Positions 17,463 to 28,243 are shown, numbered from the stretch's first letter. The stretch: 64,000 nt of DNA from Enterobacter ludwigii (GCF_001750725.1 NZ_CP017279.1:496001-560000); one strand, 5' to 3'. Notes: a model not told the origin generated them from the sequence alone. Made by a program: numbers and translations.

Positions 17463-19657
17463 AATTTTTCTCCTTTCAGCAGCGATGGCTGAGCGGCAGC
17501 GTGTTTGATGACGTTACAACGAACCTGCTTACGACCGTCACACTCCTCAACGTAAACGCCCTGCAGTTCCGGCGCGAAGCCCGGTAAAAGGTTGATACCC
17601 TCTTCCAGCGCAGCAAAGTAGCGCAGCACGGAACCGCCCCAGACTTCACCCGGCACAACGCACAATACCCCCGGTGGATAAGGAAGGGCGCCTTCGGCGG
17701 CAATGCGACCTTCCGCATCGCGCAGTGAGACCAGCTCGACCTCACCCCGCAGGTAGGCATAGTTCGCCTCTTGCGGGTTCATCATGACGCGCGGGAAGTG
17801 AGACTTGCGGAACATCTCTTTTTGCAGCTGCTTCACGTTGTGGCGGGCGTACAGCTCATGCATTTCCTGGCAAATCTGGCGCAGGGTGTAATCTGCATAG
17901 CGCTCCGGATACTGTTTACAGACAGAAGGCAGCACCTCTTTTAGAGGGGCATCCGTCTCGAGCAGTTTTTCGAAGCGCACCAGTTGCGCGACCAGTTGCT
18001 GCAGTTTGCCCATATCCTCGGCAGGCGTGAGCAGGAACAGGATGGAGTTGAGATCGCATTTTTCCGGCACGATGCCGTTTTCACGCAGGAAGTTGGCGAG
18101 AATAGTGGCGGGGACGCCGAAATCCTCGTACTCACCGGTCCGGGCGTTAATACCCGGCGTGGTCAGCAGCAGTTTGCACGGATCGATAAAATACTGATGT
18201 TCGGCATAGCCTTCGAAGGCGTGCCAGTGTTCACCGGGCACGAAGTGGAAGAAGCGCAGATCCGTGGCAATCTCAGCGGTGTCCCAGCTTTCCCACGGAC
18301 GGCCATCAACCAGTTCCGGCACGAACGGGCGAAGATACTGGCAGTTCTGCAGGATCAGCTTACGGGCTTCGATACCGGTCACCACGCAGTCCATCCACAT
18401 GTTGCGGCCGCTCTGTCCCTCATGCATGCGGGCGTTGATATCCAGTGCAGCAAACAGCGGATAGAACGGGCTGGTGGACGCGTGCATCATGAAGGCATTA
18501 TTCAGCCGCTTATGCGGAACATAGCGCTGCTGGCCTTTGATGTGGCTGTCCTTCTTGTGGATTTGCGAGGTCTGTGAGAAACCGGCCTGCTGTTTATGGA
18601 CTGACTGGGTGACCAGGATCCCTGGATCGTTTTCATTCAGCTCCAGCAGCAGCGGAGAGCAATCGGCCATCATCGGTATAAACTGCTCGTAACCCACCCA
18701 GGCAGAGTCAAACAGGATGTAGTCGCACAGATGGCCGATGTTATCCACGACCTGGCGAGCGTTATAGATGGTGCCATCGTAGGTACCCAGCTGAATCACC
18801 GCCAGGCGGAACGGACGCGCGTCGCGGGCACGGCCCGGCGCCACTTCGGACACCAGCTCACGCAGATAATTCTCCTCGAAGCAGTGGGCGTCGATGCCGC
18901 CAATAAAGCCGTACGGGTTACGTGCGGTTTCCAGATAGACCGGCGTTGCGCCCGCCTGAAGAAGTGCTCCATGGTGGTTGGATTTATGGTTGTTGCGATC
19001 GAACAGGACCAGGTCGCCCGGAGTGAGAAGGGCGTTGAGCACCACTTTGTTGGACGATGAGGTTCCGTTCAGCACGAAGTAGGTTTTATCGGCATTAAAG
19101 ACTTTGGCCGCATGTTGCTGCGCAATGCAGGGTGCCCCTTCGTGGATCAGCAGATCGCCCATCGCCACGTCGGCGTTGCACAGGTCTGAGCGGAAAAGGG
19201 TTTCGCCAAAGAAATCGACAAACTGATTGCCGGCAGGGTGACGGCGGAAGAATTGCCCGCCCTGGTGACCCGGGCAGTCGAAGGCGCTGTTACCCTGTTT
19301 GACATAGTCGACCAGAGCCCGGAAAAACGGCGGACGCAGTTGGGTTTCATACTTCTGCGCGGCCGCTTCCAGTTGGCGTCCGTGGAAGTCGTTGCTGGTG
19401 TCTGATGCTTCGAATACGCCGTGGATCCGCGATAAATACTCTGCCGGGATAATTTCTTCTTTATGCGTCGCGACAAAAACAGGAATGCCAAATCCGGTTG
19501 CTTCTATTTCTTCTATACGACCAGTGAAAATATCGCTGACGGCCAGAACAATAGCGGCAACATCAATATAATCCGTGGCGTTGATATCAACCAGTTCACG
19601 GTGAGTGGTAAAGCAATCAGGGCAGGCGCGGCTGGCTGCAATTTTTAAACTTTTCAT
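17459..19657 (-). CDS. speF: Inducible ornithine decarboxylase
   Basis: PLP enzyme that converts ornithine to putrescine and CO2, consuming a proton; induced at low pH. It has 732 residues, as in E. coli. The order is a flavodoxin-like N-terminal wing (about 1-107), a PLP-binding core with Lys355 in SVHKQQAGF, and a C-terminal domain. DNNHKS-like RNNHKSNHHG is also present. It is the first structural gene of speF-potE. Expression is expected to depend on the speFL leader peptide 256 bases upstream. Confidence 0.97.
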   Translation of the reverse strand: MKSLKIAASRACPDCFTTHRELVDINATDYIDVAAIVLAVSDIFTGRIEEIEATGFGIPVFVATHKEEIIPAEYLSRIHGVFEASDTSNDFHGRQLEAAAQKYETQLRPPFFRALVDYVKQGNSAFDCPGHQGGQFFRRHPAGNQFVDFFGETLFRSDLCNADVAMGDLLIHEGAPCIAQQHAAKVFNADKTYFVLNGTSSSNKVVLNALLTPGDLVLFDRNNHKSNHHGALLQAGATPVYLETARNPYGFIGGIDAHCFEENYLRELVSEVAPGRARDARPFRLAVIQLGTYDGTIYNARQVVDNIGHLCDYILFDSAWVGYEQFIPMMADCSPLLLELNENDPGILVTQSVHKQQAGFSQTSQIHKKDSHIKGQQRYVPHKRLNNAFMMHASTSPFYPLFAALDINARMHEGQSGRNMWMDCVVTGIEARKLILQNCQYLRPFVPELVDGRPWESWDTAEIATDLRFFHFVPGEHWHAFEGYAEHQYFIDPCKLLLTTPGINARTGEYEDFGVPATILANFLRENGIVPEKCDLNSILFLLTPAEDMGKLQQLVAQLVRFEKLLETDAPLKEVLPSVCKQYPERYADYTLRQICQEMHELYARHNVKQLQKEMFRKSHFPRVMMNPQEANYAYLRGEVELVSLRDAEGRIAAEGALPYPPGVLCVVPGEVWGGSVLRYFAALEEGINLLPGFAPELQGVYVEECDGRKQVRCNVIKHAAAQPSLLKGEKL

Positions 19658-19913
19658 CTTTCTCTCTTTATTTTAGGTAATAACAGTCCCTCGATTTCTT
19701 GCAGAAAAGAAATCGATAATATGCCGGAAAACAGCAAAAGGAGGCCGCTGATTAAAAAAATCAGTAATGCGTTTTTTGCTGAATAGAATTCAGTCCGCCC
19801 GGTCGCGGATGAGCCTGAATTAAGATGAATGAGCGCACGGGTTCACAGGCAAAGGCCTGTAAAATAGGGTGTTTCAGGATAACCTGTAAGCGTGTGCGCC
19901 AGAAGTCGAAGGA
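19658..19913 (-). promoter_or_regulatory. speFL-speF intercistronic leader RNA
   Basis: A 256-base untranslated stretch rich in inverted repeats, for example CGATTTCTT / AAGAAATCG at 19693-19716 and ACAGGC / GCCTGT near 19845-19861. In E. coli and Salmonella this interval carries a Rho-dependent terminator, exposed unless ribosomes stall at the end of speFL. No intrinsic terminator is evident, which agrees with Rho. Confidence 0.6.
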
Positions 19914-20018
19914 CTACCGGGCATTAAAGATATGAAAGTCAAAACAGTTTCGGTGGGCAAACATCATGATATGAGTTGTCCGCCTTATATGGGGCATTAA
20001 ACGATTATTGTTTTCCAT
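19914..20018 (-). CDS. speFL: Ornithine-sensing arrest leader peptide SpeFL
   Basis: A 34-codon ORF starting MENNNRLMPHIRR and ending FDFHIFNAR, with AGGAAA six bases before the ATG. It matches the SpeFL leader peptide (orgL/orf34): the HIRRTTHI sensor block and the C-terminal FDFHxFNAR effector block are both present. When ornithine binds in the ribosome exit tunnel, translation stalls at the last codons and keeps Rho off the mRNA, so speF-potE is made. Differences from the E. coli peptide as I recall it include Cys rather than Ser at residue 25 and Ile for Phe near residue 31. Confidence 0.92.
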   Translation of the reverse strand: MENNNRLMPHIRRTTHIMMFAHRNCFDFHIFNAR

Positions 20019-20078
20019 GTTTCATTTCCTTTCAGTAATTGAAAGCATGGACATTTTATCCTGGAAAAAGCGATTAAC

Positions 20079-20094
20079 TGTGAAACAGATCACC
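20079..20094. promoter_or_regulatory. Candidate CRP site upstream of speFL
   Basis: TGTGA-N6-TCACC matches the CRP core at nine of ten positions and lies about 60 bases before the speFL ATG. I do not know of proven CRP control here; the call rests on sequence only. Confidence 0.45.
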
Positions 20095-20295
20095 GTTAAC
20101 CGATCAAATCAGAAATAAATATTCGCTTTTGATGAATATCGCAGATCAAAATGCTGATATGTTGATGTTGCGTTAACGGATTGTATTATGAATGTGCTGA
20201 ATGGACATAAACATACCAAAAAATAACCCGGAGATTATTTTTCGCGTATTTTATGGGAGGGTAGATTTTTATTTAAAAATAAACTGAATAGTTAT
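20095..20295. promoter_or_regulatory. kdpE-speFL intergenic region
   Basis: AT-rich stretch between the kdpE stop and the speFL leader. It must include speFL promoter elements and the end of the kdp transcript. No clear terminator for kdp or gene is visible. Confidence 0.4.
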
Positions 20296-20973
20296 TCAAA
20301 GCATGAACCGATAACCGATACCGGTTTCAGTTAATAAATGACGAGGACGCGCGGGGTCAACTTCCAGTTTTTGTCGAAGGTGTCCCATATATATGCGTAA
20401 ATAGTGACTATGTTCCACGGCGTTTGGCCCCCACACCTGACTCAACAGCTGGCGCTGGGTGAGTACCTTACCGTGATTATTGAGCAAAACGGCGAGTAGC
20501 CGAAACTCGATGGGGGTGAGATGGATTTCCTCTTCACCGCGAACAATGCGCCGTGCTGCCAGATCAACCCGAATATCACCAAACGTGTATGTTGGGTCGG
20601 CAGGGGTGGTGGCGCTGTGACGACGCAGCGCGACACGAAGGCGAGCCTGCAGTTCGCCAATACCAAAAGGCTTAATCAGATAGTCATCCGCTCCGGCATC
20701 CAGCGCCGCGATTTTATCCGACTCTTCGGTACGGGCTGACAGCACCAGAATGGGCATCTGACTCCACTGTCGAACCTCACGAATAAAATCGATGCCGTCG
20801 CCATCCGGCAGGCCGAGATCGAGGATCACCAGATCAGGTTTGCGCGTGGCCGCTTCAATCAAACCCCGCTGGAGCGTGCCGGCGTCATGAACGCGCAGAC
20901 CATCGCCTTCCAGCGCAGCACGCAGAAACCGGCTAATGGCGATCTCATCTTCAACAATCAGAACGTTGATCAC
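20296..20973 (-). CDS. kdpE: KdpE response regulator
   Basis: OmpR-family activator of kdpFABC under potassium limitation and osmotic upshift. It has 225 residues. The receiver domain (about 1-115) has the acidic pair E8/D9 and phosphoacceptor D52 (LDLGLPDGDG); the C-terminal winged helix (about 130-225) contains HLTPIEFRLL and the HYLRIYMGHLRQKLE recognition region. Its ATG overlaps the kdpD stop by four bases, which gives coupled synthesis with its kinase. Confidence 0.97.
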   Translation of the reverse strand: MINVLIVEDEIAISRFLRAALEGDGLRVHDAGTLQRGLIEAATRKPDLVILDLGLPDGDGIDFIREVRQWSQMPILVLSARTEESDKIAALDAGADDYLIKPFGIGELQARLRVALRRHSATTPADPTYTFGDIRVDLAARRIVRGEEEIHLTPIEFRLLAVLLNNHGKVLTQRQLLSQVWGPNAVEHSHYLRIYMGHLRQKLEVDPARPRHLLTETGIGYRFML

Positions 20974-23657
20974 AAATCCTCTGGTAATTCATTAAGTTCT
21001 GGCGGGGCTTCCAGAGGAAGTTTAACACAAAAACGTGCGCCGCCTTCCGGGCGATTCTCCGCCGAAATGGTACCGCCATGAACGTCAATAATCGCCTGGC
21101 AAATCGCCAGACCCAGACCCACGCCGGGAATGGCCGACTCTTTATTACCGCGGGCAAATTTCTCGAAAATAGCGAACTCCTGTCCGGCAGGGATACCCGG
21201 CCCGGTATCCCAGACGTCAAGCCGTAGCGTGTGATCTTCCACCGTGGCATCCACCCCAATCCGGGCGTTTGCTCCTGCGTATTTGCCGGCATTTTCCAGC
21301 AGATTGATCAGCACGCGTTCAAACAGCGGGCCATCAACGTGAATTAACGTCAGCGGTTCGGGCATGTTCAGCGCAATATGGCGCCCACCGAGGCCCGGCT
21401 CCAGCATTTTCAAAGCGCTACCCACCACCTCTTCGAGCGTGAGCCACTCTTTTTTGAGGTTAAATCCGCCCGACTGAATACGCGCCATATCAAGCAGATT
21501 ATTTACCAGGCGTGTGGTGTTCAGCACATGCTGGCGGATCTCGCTGGCCTGCAACGCATGTTTCGAGCCTTCCGCTGCCAAATCCAGCGTCAAAATTTCT
21601 GACTGGCCAAACAGCACGGTGAGTGGGGTGCGAAGGTCGTGGGAGAGGGCGGCCAGCAATGAGTTACGAATGCTCTCGCGCTCGCTTGCCAGACGGGCCT
21701 GTTCTTCGCTGGCGGTAAGCGCCAGCCGTTCCAGTGCGCTTGCCACCAGCAGGGTAAATGTCTCCAGCAATCGCTGCTGTTCGGGGATCATCAGCTGGCG
21801 CAGATTCGAAGGTTCAACGATCACCAGCCCCTGATTTTTATCGGCACTGCGCAGCGGCAGAATTTGATACGGTACGCCGGGCAGGGTGTCCGTCCCTGCA
21901 CCCGCAGGGAGTCCTTTATCAAAGCTCCAGCGCGCAATGGCTTCATCCCAGGGCGTCATGCCTGAGGCCGAGGTCAGCGGGCGCAGTTTCCCGTGTTCGT
22001 CCGGGAGTAAAATCAGGTTGCTGGCGTGAAAGGTCGAGCGGATAAACTGCTCGCTGGTCTGCACAATATCCAGCGGCGTACGGCCAACCGCCAGCGATTT
22101 AGACATCTCATAAAGATGCCGTGTGCGCTGTTCGCGGTAGCGCGCGATACGGGCCTGATAGCGCACACCCGCCGTCAGATTACCGATCACCAGCCCAACG
22201 GTAAGCATCACGGCAAAGGTGAGAATGTACTGCACATCCGAAACGGCGAGCGTTCCGCGGGGCGCGATAAAGAACAGATCGAAGCTGATGACGTTGATGA
22301 ACGTCGCCAGTACTGAGGGCCAGCGCCCGTAAAAGAGCGCCACCACGACCACGCCGAGCAGGTAGATCATCACCAGATTGGCCGCATCGAAGGCAATCAG
22401 CCAGTGGCTGGCAATCACGGTGATCAGCGCGCAGAGCACGACGGCGACAAGACAGCCGCGGATCTGAATTCGCCATTTATCATTAAAAGTGCGGCTGTCC
22501 GGTGCGCGGTTGGGTAAAGGGGTGGGTTTGTCATCCAGTGCGACAATTACCAGATCGAGGTCGGGAGCACGCCGGGCCAGTTTGTCAGCAAAGGATTCGC
22601 GGCTAAACCAGCGACGATGCTGACGACGGCCAATGACAATTTTCCCGAGGTTGTGCTCACGCGCGTAGCGCAGAATGGCTTTATCTTCCTGGGGATCGGA
22701 GAGGGTGGCGGTTTCTGCGCCCAGCTCCTGTGCCAGACGCAGCGAACTTAAGATCGCGCGGCGCTGGTTTTCAGGCAGCGCGTGAAGCTGCGGCGTCTCG
22801 ACATAGACCGCATGCCAGACGCTACCAAACTTGGCCGCCAGACGCGCTGCGGTGCGGACGAGCTTTTCATTGCCGCTGCCGTGACCCACACACAGCAGAA
22901 TGGCATCCCGCGTATGCCAGACGCGCTCCTGCCCTTGCAGGTCACGCCAGGCGCGCATCTGATCGTCCACGCGATCCGCCGTGCGACGCAGGGCCAGCTC
23001 GCGCAGGGCTATCAGGTTGCCTTTGCGAAAGAAATGTTCGATGGCGCGTTCGGCCTGACCTGCAATATAGACTTTTCCTTCATGCAGTCGCTGGCGCAGA
23101 TCGTCTGGAGGCAGATCGACCAGCACCACTTCGTCCGCAGAGTCGAAAAAGGGATCGGGTACGGTTTCGCGAACCTGAATCCCGGTCACGCCGCTGACCA
23201 CGTCGTTCAGGCTTTCGAGATGCTGAACATTTACCGTGGTGAAAACATCAATGCCTGCTTCAAGCAGCTCTTCAACGTCCTGCCAGCGTTTGGGGTGGCG
23301 CGAGCCTGAAGCATTACTGTGTGCCAGTTCGTCCATCAGGATAAGCGCGGGCCTGCGGGCGAGGGCGGCGTCGAGATCGAACTCCGTGACCAGACGCCCA
23401 CGATGGCTGATACGGCGAGGCGGCTGTGTCGCCAGCCCCTTCAACAGTGCTGCCGTCTCTTTCCGGCCGTGGGTTTCCACCACGCCGATAAGAATATCGA
23501 GCCCCTGCGCCCGAAGCCGCTGGGCTTCTGTCAGCATGGCGAAGGTTTTCCCGACGCCAGCACAGGCGCCGAAGAAGATTTTCAGTTTGCCGCGATGGGC
23601 TTCAGCCGTCTGTTCGAGCAGCCTGTCCGGATCCGGGCGCATGGGCTCGTCGGTCAT
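20970..23657 (-). CDS. kdpD: KdpD sensor histidine kinase
   Basis: Inner-membrane potassium/turgor sensor that phosphorylates and dephosphorylates KdpE. It has 895 residues (E. coli 894). The N-terminal KdpD domain carries a Walker A (GACAGVGKT, 30-38), followed by a USP-like domain (about 250-370). Four membrane helices lie about 400-500, then a GAF-like region, the phosphoacceptor motif ALSHDLRTPL around residue 673, and ATPase boxes NLLENAGKYA and DTGPGIP. Its start codon directly follows the kdpC stop (TAAATG), so it belongs to one long kdpFABCDE unit. Confidence 0.97.
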   Translation of the reverse strand: MTDEPMRPDPDRLLEQTAEAHRGKLKIFFGACAGVGKTFAMLTEAQRLRAQGLDILIGVVETHGRKETAALLKGLATQPPRRISHRGRLVTEFDLDAALARRPALILMDELAHSNASGSRHPKRWQDVEELLEAGIDVFTTVNVQHLESLNDVVSGVTGIQVRETVPDPFFDSADEVVLVDLPPDDLRQRLHEGKVYIAGQAERAIEHFFRKGNLIALRELALRRTADRVDDQMRAWRDLQGQERVWHTRDAILLCVGHGSGNEKLVRTAARLAAKFGSVWHAVYVETPQLHALPENQRRAILSSLRLAQELGAETATLSDPQEDKAILRYAREHNLGKIVIGRRQHRRWFSRESFADKLARRAPDLDLVIVALDDKPTPLPNRAPDSRTFNDKWRIQIRGCLVAVVLCALITVIASHWLIAFDAANLVMIYLLGVVVVALFYGRWPSVLATFINVISFDLFFIAPRGTLAVSDVQYILTFAVMLTVGLVIGNLTAGVRYQARIARYREQRTRHLYEMSKSLAVGRTPLDIVQTSEQFIRSTFHASNLILLPDEHGKLRPLTSASGMTPWDEAIARWSFDKGLPAGAGTDTLPGVPYQILPLRSADKNQGLVIVEPSNLRQLMIPEQQRLLETFTLLVASALERLALTASEEQARLASERESIRNSLLAALSHDLRTPLTVLFGQSEILTLDLAAEGSKHALQASEIRQHVLNTTRLVNNLLDMARIQSGGFNLKKEWLTLEEVVGSALKMLEPGLGGRHIALNMPEPLTLIHVDGPLFERVLINLLENAGKYAGANARIGVDATVEDHTLRLDVWDTGPGIPAGQEFAIFEKFARGNKESAIPGVGLGLAICQAIIDVHGGTISAENRPEGGARFCVKLPLEAPPELNELPEDL

Positions 23658-24233
23658 TTAGTTTTTCCTTAGCGCGTCCAGCGCCAGATTCAGCTCAACA
23701 ATATTCACCACGGGCATGGCGATGAAGCTGACCAGCGGTTTTTGCGTATACTCTGCGACCAGCTTGCTCACCTGTTCCACCGTCAGCTGACGGGCCGCTG
23801 CGACGCGGGGGATCTGCCATGCCACCGCTTTCGGCGTCAGGCTGTAGTCCAGCCCGCTCGCAGAGGCCGTCACCAGTTCCACAGGCACCTCCCGGCTGGC
23901 CTGTGGATTTGCGGCGCGCAGGGCAGCTACACGTTCGGCAATGGCTTTATCCAGCTCCGGGTTGCTGCCGGCCAGGTTACTGCCACCGGATGCCATCGGA
24001 TTATACGGGCTTTCGGCAGTGGCGGAAGGGCGTCCCTGGAAGTAACGGGCGTCGGTAAAATTCTGTCCAATCAGACGCGAACCGCGGTTTTCACCGTTTT
24101 GCACGATCAGCGAGCCGTTGGCCTGATCCTTAAACCACCACTGGCCCAGCGCGGTGGTCACCAGCGGGTAAAGCCCGCCGGTAATAAGCGACAACAGAAT
24201 AAACAGAAGTATAGCGGGACGTAACATCGTCAT
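23658..24233 (-). CDS. kdpC: KdpC, potassium-transporting ATPase subunit C
   Basis: Single-span subunit of the high-affinity KdpFABC K+ pump, proposed to help nucleotide binding by KdpB. It has 191 residues from [10 protein letters not shown]; a GTG three codons upstream is also open, but AAGG lies at the right distance for the ATG at 24233. One N-terminal membrane helix is followed by a periplasmic-facing soluble domain with the conserved [20 protein letters not shown] block. Confidence 0.95.
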   Translation of the reverse strand: MTMLRPAILLFILLSLITGGLYPLVTTALGQWWFKDQANGSLIVQNGENRGSRLIGQNFTDARYFQGRPSATAESPYNPMASGGSNLAGSNPELDKAIAERVAALRAANPQASREVPVELVTASASGLDYSLTPKAVAWQIPRVAAARQLTVEQVSKLVAEYTQKPLVSFIAMPVVNIVELNLALDALRKN

Positions 24234-24245
24234 TTGATTCACCTT

Positions 24246-26294
24246 TTAAACCAGCCCAAACAGCGTCAACAGCAGGTCGATAACCTTGATACCGATGAAG
24301 GGGACAATCAGCCCACCCAGCCCGTAAATCCACAGGTTGCGGCGCAGCATGGCGGCCGCGGTCAGCGGTTTATAGCTCACCCCTTTGAGCGCCAGCGGGA
24401 TCAGGAAGACAATAATCAGGGCGTTAAAAATAACCGCACTGAGAATGGCTGATGCTGGCGAGTGCAGATGCATCACGTTCAGCGCATTAAGCTGCGGATA
24501 GGTGGCCGCAAACGCCGCGGGAATGATGGCAAAGTATTTTGCGACGTCGTTGGCGATACTGAACGTTGTCAGTGAACCGCGCGTCATCAGCATCTGCTTA
24601 CCGATGTGCACAACTTCAATCAGCTTGGTCGGGTTCGAGTCGAGGTCGACCATGTTGCCCGCCTCTTTCGCCGCCTGGGTACCGGAGTTCATGGCCACCG
24701 CCACGTCGGCCTGCGCTAGGGCAGGGGCATCGTTGGTGCCATCACCCGTCATCGCCACCAGGCGACCTTCCGCCTGATACTGACGAATTAATGCCAGCTT
24801 GGCTTCAGGCGTTGCCTCCGAGAGAAAATCATCCACGCCCGCTTCGGCAGCAATCGCGGCGGCGGTCAGACGGTTGTCCCCGGTGATCATCACCGTTTTG
24901 ATCCCCATTTTCCGCAACTGGGCAAAGCGCTCTTTGATCCCGCCTTTTACGATATCCTTCAGCGAAATCACTCCCAGCACATGTGCCCCTTCAGCCACCA
25001 CCAGCGGCGTCGCGCCCTGACGTGCCACGCTCTCGACCAGGTTGTCCACTTCTGGTGGGAAATGACCATTGTTGGCTTCAATGTGGCGACGAATTGCGTC
25101 GACGGAGCCTTTACGGATCATGCGGTCCTGAATGTTGATGCCGCTCATTCGGGTTTGTGCCGTGAAGGGAACGAAAGTCGCATGGAGACTCTGAACGTCG
25201 CGCTGGCGCAGGTTAAAGCGCTGCTTGGCGAGGATCACGATACTGCGGCCTTCCGGCGTTTCATCGGCGAGGGAAGAGAGTTGCGCCGCATCCGCCAGCG
25301 TTTTTTCATCCACGCCGGGGGCAGGTAAGAACTCTGACGCCTGGCGGTTACCGAGGGTAATTGTCCCGGTTTTATCCAGCAGCAGAACGTCTACATCCCC
25401 TGCGGCCTCTACCGCACGTCCGCTGGTCGCGATGACGTTCGCGCCCAGCATACGGCTCATACCGGCCACGCCGATGGCCGACAGCAGCCCCCCGATGGTG
25501 GTCGGGATCAGGCAGACCAGCAGCGCCACCAGGACGGTGGTGGTGACCGCGGTACCGCCGTAAGCGGAGAATGGCCACAACGTGGCGGTTGCCAGCAGAA
25601 AGACAATCGTCAGCGCCACCAGCAGGATGGTCAGGGCAATTTCGTTTGGTGTTTTACGACGCTGCGCGCCTTCCACCATGGCAATCATACGGTCAAGGAA
25701 GGTTTCACCCGGGTTGACGCTACACTGGATCACCAGCCAGTCGGAGAGAATGCGTGTCCCGCCCGTTACGGAGGCGAAATCACCCCCGGATTCACGTATG
25801 ACGGGAGCGGATTCCCCGGTGATGGCACTTTCATCTACCGACGCGCCGCCTTCAATGACTTCACCGTCGCAGGGAATAATGTCCCCGGCTTCGACCAGCA
25901 CCACGTCACCTTTACGCAGTTCATCTGCCGGGACATGGTCCATCTGGGCACCGTATTTCGGTTCGCGTAATTTGCGCGCAAAAGCGGTCTTTTTCACCCC
26001 TTTGAGGCTATTGGCCTGCGCTTTGCTGCGGCCTTCCGCCAGCGCTTCCGCAAAGTTGGCAAACAGTACGGTGAACCACAGCCACAGGCTGATAGCGCCG
26101 GTGAACGTCGCATTCCCCTGCAGATGACCCGTTCCCATGGCAATCGCCAGCGCGGTGGTGAGTAAACTCCCTATCCAGACGATAAACATCACCGGGTTGT
26201 GCCACTGCACGCGCGGGCTCAACTTTTTCACCGCATCCATGAGGGCCTGTCGAACTAACGACGGTTCAAACAGGGCCATTTGTTTACGACTCAT
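24246..26294 (-). CDS. kdpB: KdpB, P-type ATPase catalytic subunit
   Basis: ATP-hydrolysing subunit of KdpFABC. It has 682 residues, as in E. coli. The phosphorylated Asp307 lies in DKTGT, the actuator TGES is at 159-162 (with inhibitory-phosphorylation site Ser162), and the hinge [11 protein letters not shown] follows. Six to seven membrane helices are visible. It lies between kdpA (18 bases upstream) and kdpC (12 bases downstream), all in one operon. Confidence 0.98.
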   Translation of the reverse strand: MSRKQMALFEPSLVRQALMDAVKKLSPRVQWHNPVMFIVWIGSLLTTALAIAMGTGHLQGNATFTGAISLWLWFTVLFANFAEALAEGRSKAQANSLKGVKKTAFARKLREPKYGAQMDHVPADELRKGDVVLVEAGDIIPCDGEVIEGGASVDESAITGESAPVIRESGGDFASVTGGTRILSDWLVIQCSVNPGETFLDRMIAMVEGAQRRKTPNEIALTILLVALTIVFLLATATLWPFSAYGGTAVTTTVLVALLVCLIPTTIGGLLSAIGVAGMSRMLGANVIATSGRAVEAAGDVDVLLLDKTGTITLGNRQASEFLPAPGVDEKTLADAAQLSSLADETPEGRSIVILAKQRFNLRQRDVQSLHATFVPFTAQTRMSGINIQDRMIRKGSVDAIRRHIEANNGHFPPEVDNLVESVARQGATPLVVAEGAHVLGVISLKDIVKGGIKERFAQLRKMGIKTVMITGDNRLTAAAIAAEAGVDDFLSEATPEAKLALIRQYQAEGRLVAMTGDGTNDAPALAQADVAVAMNSGTQAAKEAGNMVDLDSNPTKLIEVVHIGKQMLMTRGSLTTFSIANDVAKYFAIIPAAFAATYPQLNALNVMHLHSPASAILSAVIFNALIIVFLIPLALKGVSYKPLTAAAMLRRNLWIYGLGGLIVPFIGIKVIDLLLTLFGLV

Positions 26295-26312
26295 GACAAA
26301 TTCTCCGCAAAA

Positions 26313-27992
26313 TCAGCGTAAAGAGAGGTATTCCGCGACCGGGCCTAACGCGAGGGCGGGGATAAAGGTCAGGGCGCCGACCAGCAGCACGGTACCGGCC
26401 AGCAGTCCGATAAACAGCGCGCCGTGGGTCGGCAACGTCCCGCTGGTGGTCGGTTGAATTTTTTTGCTCACCAGCGACCCGGCAATCGCCAGCACCGGCA
26501 CAATGACCCCGAAACGGCCCACGAACATGCAGAACGCCAGCAGACAGTTCCAGAACGGTGAGTTAGCGCTTAAGCCTGCGAAGGCACTACCGTTATTGTT
26601 AGAAGCAGAAGAGACGGCATAAAGCACTTCGCTAAAGCCGTGGATGCCAGGGTTGAAGATGCCGCTGCGTCCGGCCTCCGTCATCAGTGCCAGTGCGGTA
26701 CCAGCCAGCACGAGGGCGGGGGTGACCAGAATCGCCAGCGCGGTTAACTTCATCTCACGGACATCGATTTTTTTGCCCAGATATTCCGGGGTGCGACCAA
26801 TCATCAGACCCGCAATGAACACCGCCAGCAGAACAAACAGCAGCATGCCGTAAAGACCCGAGCCTACGCCGCCGAATACCACTTCACCGATCTGCATCAG
26901 CCACATCGGGATCATGCCGCCCAGTGCCGTGAAGGAGTCGTGCATAGCATTGACCGCCCCGCAGGATGCCGCCGTCGTGACCACGGCATAAAGGCTGCTG
27001 GCGAGAATGCCAAAGCGGCTCTCTTTCCCTTCCATATTCATGGTGCCGTCAGCGCCCAGCGTCAGGAAATGCGGGTTACCTTGCCATTCGGCCCACATCA
27101 CCAGCGCAACACAGACGACAAAGATTAGCGACATGGTCCAGAGCAGGGTGCGACCCTGACGACGATCGTTCACCACATCGCCAAAAGCAAAGCACAGCGC
27201 TGCGGGGATCAGGAAGATCGCCAGCATTTGCACTGCGTTGGTCAGTGCCGTTGGGTTTTCAAACGGATGCGATGAGTTGGCATTGAAGAAACCGCCACCA
27301 TTCGTACCGAGCATCTTAATGGCTTCCTGTGAGGCCACAGGCCCCATCGGCAGAAGCTGTTTTGCCCCTTCAAGCGAGGTATAAGGGGCGTAAGGCAGCA
27401 GGTTTTGCAGCGTACCTTGCTGAATAAAGAACAGCGCGATGAGCAGAGCAATCGGAAGTAAGACCCACAGAGTAATGCGCGTGAGATCGACCCAGGCATT
27501 GCCCAGCGTACCCATATTCTGACGTGCAAACGCACGCGTCAGCGCGAAGACAACCGCGATGCCGCTGGCTGCTGAGAGGAAATTTTGTACGGTTAATCCC
27601 ACCATCTGGCTGAAGTAGCTCAGCGTGGTTTCGCCGGCGTAGGATTGCCAGTTGGTATTGGTGACAAAGCTGACGGCCGTATTCAGCGCAAGATGCCAGG
27701 ACAAGCCCGGTAACTGTTGCGGGTTCAGCGGCAGGCTACCCTGCAACATCAGCATGACAAAGAGCGCGACCAGCCCAACGATATTCAGCAGCAGAATAGC
27801 GACCAGATACTGACGCCAGTTCATCTCCTGATCGCGTATTCCCAGTACGCGCCAGATCCCTTTTTCGATACTTCCCGTACCCGGTAAGGACACGTTGTTG
27901 ATCAGCCGCGCGAGCCCCGTTCCCAGCGGTCTGGCAAGCACCATTAAGACCAGTAAAAAGCTGGCTATAAGTAAAAACGCCTGAGCAGCCAT
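26313..27992 (-). CDS. kdpA: KdpA, potassium-binding channel-like subunit
   Basis: Membrane subunit of KdpFABC that selects K+; related to SKT/Trk channels. It has 559 residues against 557 in E. coli and about ten membrane helices. The four selectivity-loop repeats are visible: [31 protein letters not shown] and [11 protein letters not shown]. Its ATG shares one base with the kdpF stop (TGATG). Confidence 0.97.
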   Translation of the reverse strand: MAAQAFLLIASFLLVLMVLARPLGTGLARLINNVSLPGTGSIEKGIWRVLGIRDQEMNWRQYLVAILLLNIVGLVALFVMLMLQGSLPLNPQQLPGLSWHLALNTAVSFVTNTNWQSYAGETTLSYFSQMVGLTVQNFLSAASGIAVVFALTRAFARQNMGTLGNAWVDLTRITLWVLLPIALLIALFFIQQGTLQNLLPYAPYTSLEGAKQLLPMGPVASQEAIKMLGTNGGGFFNANSSHPFENPTALTNAVQMLAIFLIPAALCFAFGDVVNDRRQGRTLLWTMSLIFVVCVALVMWAEWQGNPHFLTLGADGTMNMEGKESRFGILASSLYAVVTTAASCGAVNAMHDSFTALGGMIPMWLMQIGEVVFGGVGSGLYGMLLFVLLAVFIAGLMIGRTPEYLGKKIDVREMKLTALAILVTPALVLAGTALALMTEAGRSGIFNPGIHGFSEVLYAVSSASNNNGSAFAGLSANSPFWNCLLAFCMFVGRFGVIVPVLAIAGSLVSKKIQPTTSGTLPTHGALFIGLLAGTVLLVGALTFIPALALGPVAEYLSLR

Positions 27993-28081
27993 CAGAAGGC
28001 CTCCGCATTAATCAGGGCGTATACCAGATAACCCAATAACAGGAACACCAGCACGATGCCGGTAATCAGACCTGCACTCAC
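27992..28081 (-). CDS. kdpF: KdpF, small stabilising subunit of the Kdp ATPase
   Basis: A 29-residue single-helix peptide (GTG start; begins [10 protein letters not shown], ends INAEAF), nearly identical to E. coli KdpF as I recall it. It stabilises the KdpFABC complex in the inner membrane. It is the first gene of the operon and overlaps kdpA by one base. AGGTGG lies six bases before the GTG. Confidence 0.93.
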   Translation of the reverse strand: MSAGLITGIVLVFLLLGYLVYALINAEAF

Positions 28082-28160
28082 AATCCACCTCCGAGTGACA
28101 TTTGTATTTGTGTTAACGGTAGGATTTATGGCGCAAAGATTTCGCAAAAATCGGCAGGGT

Positions 28161-28183
28161 GGGTGTAAAAAAAGTATAAAAAT
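28161..28183 (-). promoter_or_regulatory. KdpE operator at the kdp promoter
   Basis: On the minus strand TTTTTATACTTTTTTTACACCC matches the known E. coli KdpE-binding site (T-rich with ACACCC end). It lies about 80 bases before kdpF. Confidence 0.75.
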
Positions 28184-28207
28184 GGAAAAGGCACAATTTA
28201 ACTATTG

Positions 28208-28243
28208 GTAAGTAAATCGTTAACTTTTTTGTAACTTACTTAC
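28208..28243. repeat. Inverted repeat upstream of ybfA
   Basis: GTAAGTAA and TTACTTAC are perfect 8-base arms separated by 20 bases, with nested GTTAAC and GTAAC elements. It lies between the kdp and ybfA promoters; it may be an operator, protein unknown. The rest of the 307-base kdpF-ybfA gap is AT-rich and holds no gene I can support. Confidence 0.4.
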
